Shown: positions 7,504 through 16,183, numbered from the stretch's first letter. The stretch: DNA of 64,000 bases from Candidatus Polarisedimenticolia bacterium (GCA_036004685.1 DASYRE010000041.1:62001-126000), one strand, 5' to 3'. Notes: generated from the letters alone by a model not told the origin. Program-made: numbers and translations.

Positions 7504-8679
7504 CCTCGCTCGATCGGGTGGAGTCAAGGGAGAGATGCGCCTCAGATCTTCCACGATGGGAGGAAGAATTCGCGCCGCTTCGTCCGCGTCCTCCTCGCGG
7601 TTGAACGCGCCGAAGCTGAAGTGCACGGAGCCGCGGCCCAGGACGGCGTCGATCCGCATCGCCTTGAGCACGTGGGACTCCTTGTAAGCCTCCCGCGTGC
7701 AGGCCGATCCGCTTCCGGCCAGAACCCCCTCATCGCTGAGACGTCCCACGACCGCCTCTCCCTCCACGTAGCGAACGCAAAGACTGAGGTGCCCCGGAAT
7801 CCGCCGTCGAGGATCTCCGGTGGGCACCCACTCCAGGAGGGAGGTCTGCAGCAGACCGCGCAATCGATCCGCGCAGGCTCGGAGCCGGCGCTCCCGCGCC
7901 GGAGCTTCCTGCCGCGCCAGGCGCGCGGCCGCCCCGAAGCCCGCCGCCAGGGACGCTGAGGAAGTGCCGGCGCGCCAGCCCCCCTCCTGCGTCCCTCCCT
8001 CCTCCTGCGGGCGCAGCCGAACGCCTTTTCGCACGATCAACGCAGCGATCCCCTTGGGGCCGTGGAACAGGTGGGGCGCCAGGGTGAGGAGGTGAATCGG
8101 GGCCCGCGCCCAGATTCCCGGAAGGATTCCCGCCGTGGCGGTCGCATCGGTGTGGAACAAGGCCCCGGCGGCTTCGGCGAGCGCCGCCGCCTCCTCCACG
8201 GGCTGAAGAGTTCCCACTTCGGGATTTCCATGCATCACGGAAACCAGGGTCGGGGGCTCCTTCAAGGCGGCCGCCAGAGCTTCGAGGTCGAGGCGACCCT
8301 GGGAGTCGACTGGCAGCTCGACGCTCTGGATTCCTTCGGAGGCGAGACTCCTGGCCGGATGAATGACCGACGGGTGCTCGACGGCCGAGAGAAGGAGCTT
8401 GCTTCCCCTGCGGTTGCGGGCCCGGCAGATCCCCTTCAACGCGAGGTTGTTCGCCTCGGTCGCGGAGGAGGTGAAGACCACTTCGTCGTCGCGGCATCCC
8501 ACCAGAGCGGCCACGCCGGCGCGGGACTCCTCGAGGATGGCGAGGGCCGCTTTTCCTGCCCGATGAGGTGCGGCCGGGTTGGCGTACATCTCCGCCAGGT
8601 GAGGCAGCATAACCGCCGTGACTCGCGGATCGAGACGCGTGGTGCTGACATTGTCCAGGTAGAGCGATCGGGAAAGCAT
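7498..8679 (-). CDS. Cysteine desulfurase (NifS/IscS) homologue lacking the PLP lysine
   Basis: A 393-residue fold-type I protein with clear NifS/IscS landmarks: YLDNVSTT near the start, SSATEANNLALKG (71-83), EHPSV with the cofactor-stacking His102, HTDA with Asp178, GGWRAGT (233-239), and the active-site loop GSGSACT with Cys327. The Schiff-base site differs: where desulfurases have (S/A)xHK before xxGPKG, this protein reads LAPHLFHGPKG, so position 204 is Leu (CTG codon, plus-strand bases 8068-8070). Without that Lys it should not form the usual internal aldimine. It may be a non-catalytic paralogue, a regulator or sulfur carrier, or a changed enzyme. No iscU, sufB or other Fe-S gene is adjacent. 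The gene is full length with no frameshift, so it is not an obvious pseudogene. Confidence 0.88.
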   Translation of the reverse strand: MLSRSLYLDNVSTTRLDPRVTAVMLPHLAEMYANPAAPHRAGKAALAILEESRAGVAALVGCRDDEVVFTSSATEANNLALKGICRARNRRGSKLLLSAVEHPSVIHPARSLASEGIQSVELPVDSQGRLDLEALAAALKEPPTLVSVMHGNPEVGTLQPVEEAAALAEAAGALFHTDATATAGILPGIWARAPIHLLTLAPHLFHGPKGIAALIVRKGVRLRPQEEGGTQEGGWRAGTSSASLAAGFGAAARLARQEAPARERRLRACADRLRGLLQTSLLEWVPTGDPRRRIPGHLSLCVRYVEGEAVVGRLSDEGVLAGSGSACTREAYKESHVLKAMRIDAVLGRGSVHFSFGAFNREEDADEAARILPPIVEDLRRISPLTPPDRARS

Positions 8680-8708
8680 TCAACCTCGCGTCGCGGGACG
8701 GGCGAGAA

Positions 8709-8717
8709 ATTATAGCA
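8709..8717 (-). promoter_or_regulatory. Extended -10 promoter for the desulfurase homologue
   Basis: On the minus strand TGC precedes a perfect TATAAT (8714-8709), an extended -10 element without a clear -35. The start would lie about 25 nt before the ATG at 8679. Confidence 0.55.
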
Positions 8718-8825
8718 GCACAGGAGTTTTGGAGCAGCGGCGGGGCGCTTTTCCGCGAACAGGATAGCCCTCTTGACCGGCCGCCCACCGGAACTGGAAA
8801 TCAAGCGCGAGAGGGGATTTAGCTG

Positions 8826-8853
8826 TTGACAACGGCGTTTTTGGAGGTATTAA
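8826..8853 (+). promoter_or_regulatory. Sigma70-type promoter for the secreted-protein pair
   Basis: TTGACA (8826-8831), a 16-bp spacer and TATTAA (8848-8853). Transcription would begin near 8860, giving an untranslated leader of about 160 nt before the ATG at 9022. The whole 342-bp gap (8680-9021) holds this promoter, the divergent one at 8709-8717 and the leader; I see no further gene in it. Confidence 0.7.
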
Positions 8854-9021
8854 CGTGTCCAGATTCGAGCGCGTCTGCAAAGACAGTTGACGGAAGCAGG
8901 GATTCTCGTGGGGGAAGAGGAGACTTGCGGAGTCGGCGTCGGCCCGCGGTTCGGGCACTTCCAGGTCATGGGCGGCCCATGGGGGGTTCACGACGAGAGG
9001 ATCGGGGCGAGGGAGGAAACG

Positions 9022-9555
9022 ATGATGAGCATTTTCCGGAAGCTGCTGGCGGCCTGGACCATGGTCGTATTCGGCTTGGCGGCGGGGCAAGTCCTCGCGG
9101 GCGGGCCAGAGCAGCACAGGACCGCCCGGCGGGTGGCCCAGGGAAGCACGACGGAGCCGGCGCCGCCGCTGTCGCTGGACGTGAAATTGACGAATCTGCA
9201 GAAGAACAGCTCGGGAGGTGTCGCCACGATCTCGCTCGACGCCAGCTCGACCGTCGTGCTGGAGGGGGTGAGCGTTTCCATGAACCTCCCCGACGGGGTG
9301 ATATTCAGCGACGGCTCGCGCTCCAAGAGCTGGACCTTCGACCTGGCGGCCGGCGGGACGCTCAAGATCCCGGCGGACCTCCTGGTATCCGCCGACGGGA
9401 AATACGTCGTCTCGGCGGAGGCCATCAGCAGCTACAAGGCCAAGCCGGTCCATCGTGGCTCGTCGCTCAAACTCCTCGTGGGAGTGCAGGAAAAGACGCC
9501 GCCCTCCAAGGACGGAGCCATTGAATTCCAGGGCGTCCCCGGCGGAGGGATGTGA
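9022..9555 (+). CDS. Exported protein paired with the MopE-repeat protein
   Basis: A 177-residue exported protein. The signal peptide covers about residues 1-26 (FRKLLAAWTMVVFGLAAGQVLA). The mature part looks like a single beta-sandwich: alternating hydrophobic strands (SLDVKLTNLQ, VATISLDAS, VVLEGVSVSMNLPDGV, SWTFDLAAGGTLKIP), similar in style to CARDB or other adhesion-type domains, but no family is certain. The start is one of two adjacent ATGs (9022 or 9025) behind GGGAGGAAAC (9011-9020). The frame is open further upstream to 8887, but that extension has no ribosome-binding site. The stop is 3 bp before the next gene, so the two are translationally linked. Confidence 0.75.
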   Translation: MMSIFRKLLAAWTMVVFGLAAGQVLAGGPEQHRTARRVAQGSTTEPAPPLSLDVKLTNLQKNSSGGVATISLDASSTVVLEGVSVSMNLPDGVIFSDGSRSKSWTFDLAAGGTLKIPADLLVSADGKYVVSAEAISSYKAKPVHRGSSLKLLVGVQEKTPPSKDGAIEFQGVPGGGM

Positions 9556-9558
9556 ACC

Positions 9559-11871
9559 ATGTCCCTCCGAAAGACATTCGCCTGGGTAATCCTGGCGTGG
9601 TTCGGTTCTCTGGGCCTGTCCTATGCGAACTGGACCGCTTCGGGGACGTTCCGGTACACCGATCGGGAATTCGACCAGAATGGCTTCACCGGAGTCGAGC
9701 CGCCCGTGCCCATCCGTCTTGCCACCGTGGAGGTCCGCGACGCGAACCAATCCGGAAACAAAGGACTCCTGGCGACGACCGCCACCGACGCGAACGGCAA
9801 CTTCAGCGTCCTGGTCAGCGACACCAAGACGCGGACGGTCTACGTCCGGGTGCTTTCCGTCTCCACCGCCGTTTCCGGGCTCTTTCTCAGGGTGGAGAAC
9901 GTCATCATCCCCAAGAACGTCTATGCCGTGGCCTCCTCGAACGTGCCGAACCACTCTCCGAGCACGAACGTCAACTTCGGGACGATTACGGCCGCCATCG
10001 GGACGGGCGGCAGCGCCTTCAACATCTACGACACGGGCCTGAGAAGCGTCGACTACTTCGCCGCCCTGAACGGAGCGCGGCCGAGCTCGCAGAACCTGCT
10101 CACGCTCGAATGGGAGCCCGCGTCGGGAAACGTCGTCTCGAGCTACAACTATTCCGCGAAGCGGGTGCACGTGGGCGATCCGTCGAGCTATAACGACACC
10201 GTCATCGCGCACGAGACGGGACACTACGCCTATCACCTCGTTTCGGGACAGGACAATCCCGGCGGCGTGCATCACCTCACGGACTGCAATCAGGACGTCC
10301 GGCTCGCCTATGACGAGGGCCGGGCGACCTGGTACGGCCAGTCGGTGCGACGCTATTTCAACCTTCCGCGCCCCGACCTTTATGTGAAGACGACCGGGGC
10401 TCCTGGACCGGGCAATCTCGATTTCTACTTCGACGTGGAAACCGAAACCCCTTACTTCTGCAGCGGCAGCGCGAGCGAGGTCGCGGTCTACGCCGCGCTG
10501 TGGGACGTCAACGATTCCGCGTCGACGGCCGATGGGTCGGCGGGGGTGGACGACGAGACGCTGTCGCGGCCGGACGCCGACAATTGGGACGTCGACAAGA
10601 ACTACATCACGACGGCGACCGATCGGAGCCTCGAAGACTTCTGGGACGGCTGGTTCACTCGGGGCAAGGGATTCAAGACCGACATGATTTCCGCGTTTCA
10701 GCGCACCAACGTGGAGTTCTACCCCGACTTGCTCGAGCCGAACGGAACGGTCGCGACCGCCTCCTTCAACGCGGCGAACGGGGCGCTGGTCCATCAGACC
10801 TATTTCGCGGACGTGAACGGCGATGGGGTGGGCGAAGCGGACACCGATTACTTCTTCTTCAGCGGTGCGGCGGGGACGTCGTACACGATCGAGACCCTGA
10901 ATCCCTGGGGCGCGCCGAATACTTCTCTGGAGCTGCTGGCAAGCAACGGCTCGACCGTCCTGGCTACCGGCTCCTCGCTCATCGCCTATACCCCGTCCAC
11001 CAGCGGAACGCTGTACGTTCGCTCCTTCCACGCCGCCAGCTTCGGAGTCTACGGCAGCTATGACTTCCGGATCTCCGGGAACCTCCCGGTCGACGCCGAC
11101 GGGGACACCTACTTCAGCGACGTCGATTGCAACGATTCGAACCCGGCCATCCATCCCGGCGCGACGGAGATCTGCAACGGGGTGGACGACAACTGCGCGT
11201 CGGGGATCGACGAGGGCTTCGACGCCGATTCCGACACTTACACGACGTGCGGCGGCGACTGCAACGATGCAAACGCGGCCATCCACCCCGGCGCGACCGA
11301 GATCTGCAACGGCGTGGACGACAACTGCGCGTCGGGGATCGACGAGGGCTTCGACGCCGATTCCGACACCTACCGGACGTGCGACGGCGATTGCAACGAC
11401 GCGAATCCGGCCGTCCATCCGGGCGCGACGGAGGTCTGCAACGGGGTGGACGACAACTGCGCGTCGGGGATCGACGAGGGCTTCGACGCCGATTCCGACA
11501 CCTACACGACCTGCGGCGGCGACTGCAACGACACGAATCCGGCCGTCCATCCGGGCGTTTCCGAGGTTTGCTCGAACGGCATCGACGACAACTGCAACTC
11601 CCTGACGGACGGGGCGGATCCCGCCTGCCAGGTCGACACGGTCCTCATCACGAAAGCGGAATTCAAGAACGCCGGGCACCGGCTCACCGTATGGGCGACG
11701 AGCACCGCGGCCCCCGGGGCCGTTCTCACGCTGGTGGGATACGGGACGATGACCTACGACAGCGCCAACAACCGCTACACGTTCACGCAGAACAACACGT
11801 CCAATCCCGGGACGGTCACCGTCACGTCGAGCCAGGGCGGCTCCGACACCGAAGTCGTGACCGTGCTGTAA
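9559..11871 (+). CDS. Secreted HExxH metallopeptidase-like protein with MopE-type Cys-rich repeats
   Basis: A 770-residue secreted protein. A signal peptide (1-23) is followed by a carboxypeptidase-regulatory-like beta domain (about 30-125). A zinc-protease-like core has HETGH at 218-222 and a downstream YDEGRATW (Glu253) that could supply the third metal ligand as in gluzincins. A PPC-like domain comes next (about 390-510). Four repeats of DCND...HPGATEICNGVDDNC (about 523-690) match the MopE/putative metal-binding repeat, in which paired Cys and many Asp suggest metal binding. A final beta domain spans 695-770 and may be an anchoring or sorting module. Protease activity is inferred from the motif only. 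It is the last gene before the terminator at 11898-11934. Confidence 0.82.
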   Translation: MSLRKTFAWVILAWFGSLGLSYANWTASGTFRYTDREFDQNGFTGVEPPVPIRLATVEVRDANQSGNKGLLATTATDANGNFSVLVSDTKTRTVYVRVLSVSTAVSGLFLRVENVIIPKNVYAVASSNVPNHSPSTNVNFGTITAAIGTGGSAFNIYDTGLRSVDYFAALNGARPSSQNLLTLEWEPASGNVVSSYNYSAKRVHVGDPSSYNDTVIAHETGHYAYHLVSGQDNPGGVHHLTDCNQDVRLAYDEGRATWYGQSVRRYFNLPRPDLYVKTTGAPGPGNLDFYFDVETETPYFCSGSASEVAVYAALWDVNDSASTADGSAGVDDETLSRPDADNWDVDKNYITTATDRSLEDFWDGWFTRGKGFKTDMISAFQRTNVEFYPDLLEPNGTVATASFNAANGALVHQTYFADVNGDGVGEADTDYFFFSGAAGTSYTIETLNPWGAPNTSLELLASNGSTVLATGSSLIAYTPSTSGTLYVRSFHAASFGVYGSYDFRISGNLPVDADGDTYFSDVDCNDSNPAIHPGATEICNGVDDNCASGIDEGFDADSDTYTTCGGDCNDANAAIHPGATEICNGVDDNCASGIDEGFDADSDTYRTCDGDCNDANPAVHPGATEVCNGVDDNCASGIDEGFDADSDTYTTCGGDCNDTNPAVHPGVSEVCSNGIDDNCNSLTDGADPACQVDTVLITKAEFKNAGHRLTVWATSTAAPGAVLTLVGYGTMTYDSANNRYTFTQNNTSNPGTVTVTSSQGGSDTEVVTVL
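11125..11631 (+). repeat. Four tandem 132-bp repeats within the MopE-type region
   Basis: Units begin at 11125, 11257, 11389 and 11521, exactly 132 bp (44 codons) apart. Units 1-3 are nearly identical in DNA, for example TCTGCAACGG recurs at 11171, 11303 and 11435. The fourth ends in a diverged copy. High DNA-level identity indicates recent duplication or gene conversion. Confidence 0.92.
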
Positions 11872-11897
11872 GACGCGCGCCGTGGCAGGCCGAACGC

Positions 11898-11934
11898 AAA
11901 AAACCCCGCTCCGAGCTACGGAGCGGGGTTTTTT
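11898..11934. terminator. Strong bidirectional intrinsic terminator
   Basis: AAAAAACCCCGCTCCG (11898-11913), the 5-nt loop AGCTA and CGGAGCGGGGTTTTTT (11919-11934) form a perfect 16-bp stem that carries a T tract on both strands. It ends the rightward secreted-protein operon and the leftward 12426 gene, which stops at 11950. Confidence 0.95.
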
Positions 11935-11949
11935 GTCACGGCTAGCAGC

Positions 11950-12426
11950 TCAGGCGCGCGCGCCGTCCACGGCGTCCCTGAAGATCATTCCGAAGAACTT
12001 GTTCACGGGATTGCCCCGCGAGAGAAACGGAAGAACGGGGCGGCGCCGCCTCCCCATGGCGCGGATGTCTCCCAGGATTCCGCGATGGCTCGGATGCAGC
12101 TGGAGGCCGCGGAGCAGCACGGGGTAGGCGCGATCCCGTCGGCCCATCCTCAAATGAACCCGGGCGAGATTGTGAAAAAGATCGGGATTGTAGAACTCGA
12201 CGGTCACGGCGCTCTCGCAAAGCTCCAGAGCCGTCTGGGTCTTCGTGGAGACCATGGCCAGGCAGAGCCCGTAAAAGGAAAGGTACTTCGGCGGCGGAGT
12301 GATCTTCTCCACCTTCTTCGCCAGTTCCATGGCCGCCTCGAAATAAGCTAAGCCCGACAGGAAGTCGCCCCGGGAAACCGAATCGACCCCCTTGGCGAAG
12401 CTTTTCTCGGCAACGACGTTGCTCAT
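11950..12426 (-). CDS. Small TPR-like protein
   Basis: A 158-residue protein made of TPR-like helices: SRGDFLSGLAYFEAAMELAKK, LSFYGLCLAMV, ALELCESAVTVEFYNPDLFHNLARVHLRMGRRDRAYPVLLRGLQLHP. These give about two and a half repeats and a basic C-terminus (GRRRRPVLPFLSRGNPVNKFFG). It is probably a cytoplasmic adaptor. The start is ATG at 12426, because the promoter at 12490-12463 places the transcript start near 12455, downstream of the longer in-frame start at 12480; GGGGGTG lies just before the ATG. Partner and function are unknown. It ends at the shared terminator 11898-11934. Confidence 0.75.
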   Translation of the reverse strand: MSNVVAEKSFAKGVDSVSRGDFLSGLAYFEAAMELAKKVEKITPPPKYLSFYGLCLAMVSTKTQTALELCESAVTVEFYNPDLFHNLARVHLRMGRRDRAYPVLLRGLQLHPSHRGILGDIRAMGRRRRPVLPFLSRGNPVNKFFGMIFRDAVDGARA

Positions 12427-12462
12427 CGGCTGGCACCCCCAGTAGAGAATCGACTGTAGGGG

Positions 12463-12490
12463 AATATAGGCCGCCGCCAAGCGACGTCAA
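12463..12490 (-). promoter_or_regulatory. Sigma70-type promoter for the TPR gene
   Basis: On the minus strand: TTGACG (12490-12485), a 16-bp spacer and TATATT (12468-12463). It lies between the ppiD-like stop and the TPR gene and decides the TPR start at 12426. Confidence 0.7.
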
Positions 12491-12542
12491 CCGCCCGAAG
12501 GTACGGAACTGTAAGAGGATAGAGGGAAAAACACCCGGCCAA

Positions 12543-14462
12543 TCAGGCGCGATCGACTTGCTCCACGAGGGCGGTATTGATCTCCACACGATGGGCCGAC
12601 CGCAGCCTCTGGAGGTAAGCGCGGAACAGCCGGTCCTTCTTGGCCGCCAAGAGGTTGCTCCGCACCGTTTCCTTCTGCGCTTCGAAACCGTCGAGCGGGT
12701 CGGGACGGGCAACTATCCGCACCATGGCGACTCCGTCGGATACGGCCACCGGGCCCAGGGTCTCCCCGGGCTTGAGGGCGAAGATCCGACTCATCGCCTC
12801 CGGATCGCCCTCGAGGCCCGGCAGGGCGCCCCCGCGCGCCAGCGCCGGCTCGCTCTTCAGCTCGACCTTGAGCCTCTTAGCGGTGGACGCGAGATCGGAG
12901 GCGCCGCCCGCGGCGGCAATCATCCGCGCGGCGCCGCCGACGCGGCCCTGTTTGACCAAATCGGTCCGAACGCGCTCCTTCACCTTCGCGAGCGGCAGGG
13001 GAGCGCCGGGAGTCGCCGAAAGGAACTGGACCACCGCCACTCCCATGGAGAGAGGCACGGCCTCCCCGGCGGCGCCTGGTTTCAGCGAAAAGAGCTGCGC
13101 TTCCAGCGCCGGCTGGCGGCCCAGGGACGGGAATTCGTCGCCCCGGTGGAAGTCCCGGAAATCACGGACGGGCAAGCCCGCGGCCGCGGCGGCTTTGGCG
13201 AAATCGCCTCCCGCCGCCCTGAGCCTCGCGGCAAATTCCTGCGCGCCACGCTGCGCTTCGGGGGCGGCTCGTTCCCGCCTCAGCGAGGCGAGGATCTGGG
13301 GGCGGGCCTCCGCCAAGGACATTTCGTGGCCCGGCTGCATGTCGGTCAAGCGGATGACATGAAAGCCGAAGGGGGACCGAACCACGTCCGAGATTTGGCC
13401 GACCTTCAGCGACCAGGCGGCATCCGAGAATTCACGCACCATCTGTTCGCGAGCGAAATAGTTGAGGTCGCCGCCCGCGGAGGCGCTGGAGTCCTCCGAA
13501 ACCTCGCGGGCGACCTTGGCGAAGTCCTCTCCGGAGCGAACCCGGGCGAGCGCTTTTCTCGCCTTGTCTTCGGCGCTCTTCACTTGATCGGGCGTGGCGT
13601 CGCTCTTGAGCTTGATCAGGATGTGGCTGGCCCGGCGCCGCTCCGGCAGCGTGTACTGGGTTTTCTGCCCCTGAGCGTACTGCGACCGGATCTCCGCTTC
13701 CGGAACATCGATCTTCGAGGCGAGGTCGTTGAGGTCGAAGAGCACGAACCGCCCGGACCGTCCTTCCCCTGACGGATAGTCCGCGGCGTGCTGGCGGTAG
13801 TACTGCTCGATCGCGGCCTCGGTCGGCGGCCCGGCCGGAAGCCGCGCGCTGCTCAGGACGAAATACTGAACGGACGCCTTCTCGTTTTGCCGGGTGTAAG
13901 CCTCCCGCAGCTCGGCCTCGCTCACCATCGCGGAATCCTCGACGACCGATCGGAGCTTGTCGAGCAGCAGGTCCTGGCGTATCTGGCGCTCGAAGTCCTC
14001 GAACCTCGCCTCGTTGCCCCGGAAGAGCTGCTCGTAACGCTCCCTGCCGATGAAGACGCCGTTCTGCTGAAACGACGGGTTCTTCATGATGGCCTCCGCC
14101 ACTTCCTGCTCCGAGACTTTCAATCCCGCGTCGGCGGCCTCCCGGGTGAGGATCTCGCGGTCGACGAGGCGGTTGACCGCCGCCTGTCCGAGCCGGAGAA
14201 ACGGCCGCTGCTGCTCGAACTGCGATCCGAGAATCTGCCGGTAGGTGTACTCCATGTTGCGGGCTTCCTGCTGGAAAGCCTGAACGCCGATGATCTGATC
14301 GCCGATGCGGGCCGCCCAGGACTCGCGATCGCGATCGGCAGCGCTCCGCCCCCCCCCAATCCCTCCGCCCCAGACGGCGAAGATCGTCAGGATGAAGGAG
14401 AGGACGACGGCGACGAGGATCCATTTGAGATGCCTCAGGTTCTCCCGGAAGACGTTCAACAT
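12543..14462 (-). CDS. ppiD: PpiD/SurA-like membrane-anchored peptidyl-prolyl isomerase
   Basis: A 639-residue periplasmic foldase anchored by one N-terminal membrane helix (about 13-32, WILVAVVLSFILTIFAVWGGG). Next comes a SurA-type N-domain (about 45-240, including VDREILTREAADAGLKVSEQEV) and a parvulin rotamase domain (about 275-365: RASHILIK, SEDSSASAGGDLNYFAREQMV, SPFGFHVIRLTD). A second, degenerate parvulin-like region follows to the C-terminus. Length and order match PpiD, which chaperones proteins emerging from the Sec translocon. It is leftward and monocistronic behind a promoter at 14571-14542. The ATG at 14462 follows an adequate GGA-rich stretch. Confidence 0.88.
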   Translation of the reverse strand: MLNVFRENLRHLKWILVAVVLSFILTIFAVWGGGIGGGRSAADRDRESWAARIGDQIIGVQAFQQEARNMEYTYRQILGSQFEQQRPFLRLGQAAVNRLVDREILTREAADAGLKVSEQEVAEAIMKNPSFQQNGVFIGRERYEQLFRGNEARFEDFERQIRQDLLLDKLRSVVEDSAMVSEAELREAYTRQNEKASVQYFVLSSARLPAGPPTEAAIEQYYRQHAADYPSGEGRSGRFVLFDLNDLASKIDVPEAEIRSQYAQGQKTQYTLPERRRASHILIKLKSDATPDQVKSAEDKARKALARVRSGEDFAKVAREVSEDSSASAGGDLNYFAREQMVREFSDAAWSLKVGQISDVVRSPFGFHVIRLTDMQPGHEMSLAEARPQILASLRRERAAPEAQRGAQEFAARLRAAGGDFAKAAAAAGLPVRDFRDFHRGDEFPSLGRQPALEAQLFSLKPGAAGEAVPLSMGVAVVQFLSATPGAPLPLAKVKERVRTDLVKQGRVGGAARMIAAAGGASDLASTAKRLKVELKSEPALARGGALPGLEGDPEAMSRIFALKPGETLGPVAVSDGVAMVRIVARPDPLDGFEAQKETVRSNLLAAKKDRLFRAYLQRLRSAHRVEINTALVEQVDRA

Positions 14463-14541
14463 GGATGGTTCTCCAATCAGAAACGGAAGTCCGGCCCGGA
14501 ACCGACGGCGGGGGCTGGAGGAAAGGCCAGGGAATCAATTC

Positions 14542-14571
14542 ATTCTATCCAAAGGCCCCGGGCCGGATCAA
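14542..14571 (-). promoter_or_regulatory. Sigma70-type promoter for ppiD
   Basis: On the minus strand: TTGATC (14571-14566), an 18-bp spacer and TAGAAT (14547-14542). It is divergent from the promoter at 14619-14646. The intergenic space 14463-14722 holds these two promoters and leaders and no other gene. Confidence 0.55.
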
Positions 14572-14618
14572 GGAGGAACCGGCCGCCGGGACGACCTTCT
14601 TCTTTTGTTTCAAACGGG

Positions 14619-14646
14619 TTGCGCCCCGGGTGATTCTTCCTATATT
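14619..14646 (+). promoter_or_regulatory. Sigma70-type promoter for the FecR-GGDEF pair
   Basis: TTGCGC (14619-14624), a 16-bp spacer and TATATT (14641-14646). Start near 14653, about 70 nt before the GTG at 14723. Confidence 0.65.
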
Positions 14647-14722
14647 TGCCTGCGTGGCGGGATCGGCCCCCCGTGAGGCCCGGTCCCTGTTTCTGTTTGC
14701 CGCCGCCGCGGGAGGGCTGAGC

Positions 14723-16183
14723 GTGTCAACCCGGCAATCCGCCTCGGGGAACATCCTCCTCGACTGGTTCACCGTCTCCTACCGCACCATCGTTCTGAGC
14801 ATCGTCTTCCTGGTCGGGGCCGCCGGCGCCGTCTTTCTCTTCTATTATCTGCGCGCCGCGGCGGGGGACACTCCGGAGGGTCTCGCACTGCAAGAGCTGA
14901 CCCGGGCCGAGCGCTTGTTCAGCGAAGCGGAGTCGTCGGCGCGCGACGACCAGTTCGGACAGTCGATCACCCAGGCGGGAAGGCTGCTCGAATCGGCGAG
15001 ACGATGCTATCGAGACCGCGACTTTTCGCCATCCCGGGAGCTGTCGCTCCAATCGCAGTCGATCTCGCGGAAGATCCTGGAAGCGAACAGCACCGAGAAC
15101 AGCTTCACCGCCAAGGTCTACCGCTTCGAGGGCGACGTGAAGCTCAAGCGGGTGCGCCAGTTCGTCTGGAAAAGCGTCACGGGAAACGTCGCCTTGAAGG
15201 TCGGGGATCAGATCAAGACATCCTCCAACGGCAGCGCCCAGATCGTCTACTTCGACGGCGCCATCACGACCATCAAGCCCGGATCGCTCTTGGAAATCCG
15301 CGAGCTCTTCGAGGACCCCGCGACGAAGGTCCGGAAAGTCCGGGAGCGCCTGAATTTTGGCGGCGTCCTTTCCACGACGCAGGGGGGCAACGCCACCGGT
15401 TCCTTCCATGAGGTATCGACCGAAACCTCGGTGGCCCGGGCCGAGGATCGGGCGCAGATGGCGATCGAGTACGACCAGCAGCAGAAAGTCACCCGCGCCG
15501 CCGTCGAAAGCGGCGAAGCCGAGGTCAGTTCGGGAGGCAGCACGGTCAAGCTCGGCCGGCTGGAGCAGGTGAGGATCAGCGGGTCGCAGCAATTCGCCCC
15601 CAAGGAGGCGATTCTGGGCTCGCCCTCGCTCGTGGAACCCATCGATCAGCGGGTCTTCGTGTACGAGCCCGGCCAGAAGGCGACGACCGCGCTGAAGTGG
15701 GGCAAAGTGGCCGGCGCCGATTCCTACCGACTGCAAATCTCCCAGCAGCCTCTTTTCGGCCTGCTGCTCCTGGACAAGCCCGATGTGACCTCCACGTCGG
15801 TGGTGCTTCCCGATCTGGCTTCCGGCGGCTACTACTGGAGGGTCAGCGCCCGCGACACCCGGGGCACCGAGGGGGCGTTCTCGGAGACGCGCAAGTTCCG
15901 GATCGGGTCGGAGCGGGAAAGGGGCCCGGGCGACAAGGTCCCTCCCCCCCTGCAAATCATCGACTTCCTGCCCAGCGGGGCGCTGGTGATCGTCAAGGGG
16001 AGGACCGAGCCGGCGGCGGCCATCGCGATCGACGGACAGCCGGTGGATGTGTATGACGACGGAACGTTCACCGCGGTCGTCAAGATGAAGCACGACGGCC
16101 CCAATACTCTGGAGATCGTCTCCCAGGACACTTCGGGAAACGAGACGAGAATCCGCAAGAGCGTCTACGTGGAAACCTACTGA
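14723..16183 (+). CDS. FecR-domain membrane-anchored protein
   Basis: A 486-residue protein with a short cytoplasmic N-terminus, one membrane helix (about 25-50, VLSIVFLVGAAGAVFLFYYL), a helical segment to about 125, and a FecR domain (about 135-260: VTGNVALKVGDQIKTSSNGSAQIVYFDGAITTIKPGSLLEI). A fibronectin-like domain (about 320-410, WGKVAGADSYRLQIS) and a C-terminal Ig-like domain (about 420-486) follow. Here FecR occurs without a sigma or anti-sigma partner, as in many surface or peptidoglycan-associated proteins. The start is GTG at 14723 behind GGGAGGGC. Its stop overlaps the start of the GGDEF gene by one base, so the two are translated together. Confidence 0.8.
   Translation: MSTRQSASGNILLDWFTVSYRTIVLSIVFLVGAAGAVFLFYYLRAAAGDTPEGLALQELTRAERLFSEAESSARDDQFGQSITQAGRLLESARRCYRDRDFSPSRELSLQSQSISRKILEANSTENSFTAKVYRFEGDVKLKRVRQFVWKSVTGNVALKVGDQIKTSSNGSAQIVYFDGAITTIKPGSLLEIRELFEDPATKVRKVRERLNFGGVLSTTQGGNATGSFHEVSTETSVARAEDRAQMAIEYDQQQKVTRAAVESGEAEVSSGGSTVKLGRLEQVRISGSQQFAPKEAILGSPSLVEPIDQRVFVYEPGQKATTALKWGKVAGADSYRLQISQQPLFGLLLLDKPDVTSTSVVLPDLASGGYYWRVSARDTRGTEGAFSETRKFRIGSERERGPGDKVPPPLQIIDFLPSGALVIVKGRTEPAAAIAIDGQPVDVYDDGTFTAVVKMKHDGPNTLEIVSQDTSGNETRIRKSVYVETY

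Noticed and set aside
8710-11679. Very long open frame on the minus strand across the MopE-repeat gene
   Set aside because: It is the antisense of a GC-rich gene with clear signal peptide, HETGH and MopE repeats. The antisense product has no recognisable domain and is Arg/Val-rich and repetitive.
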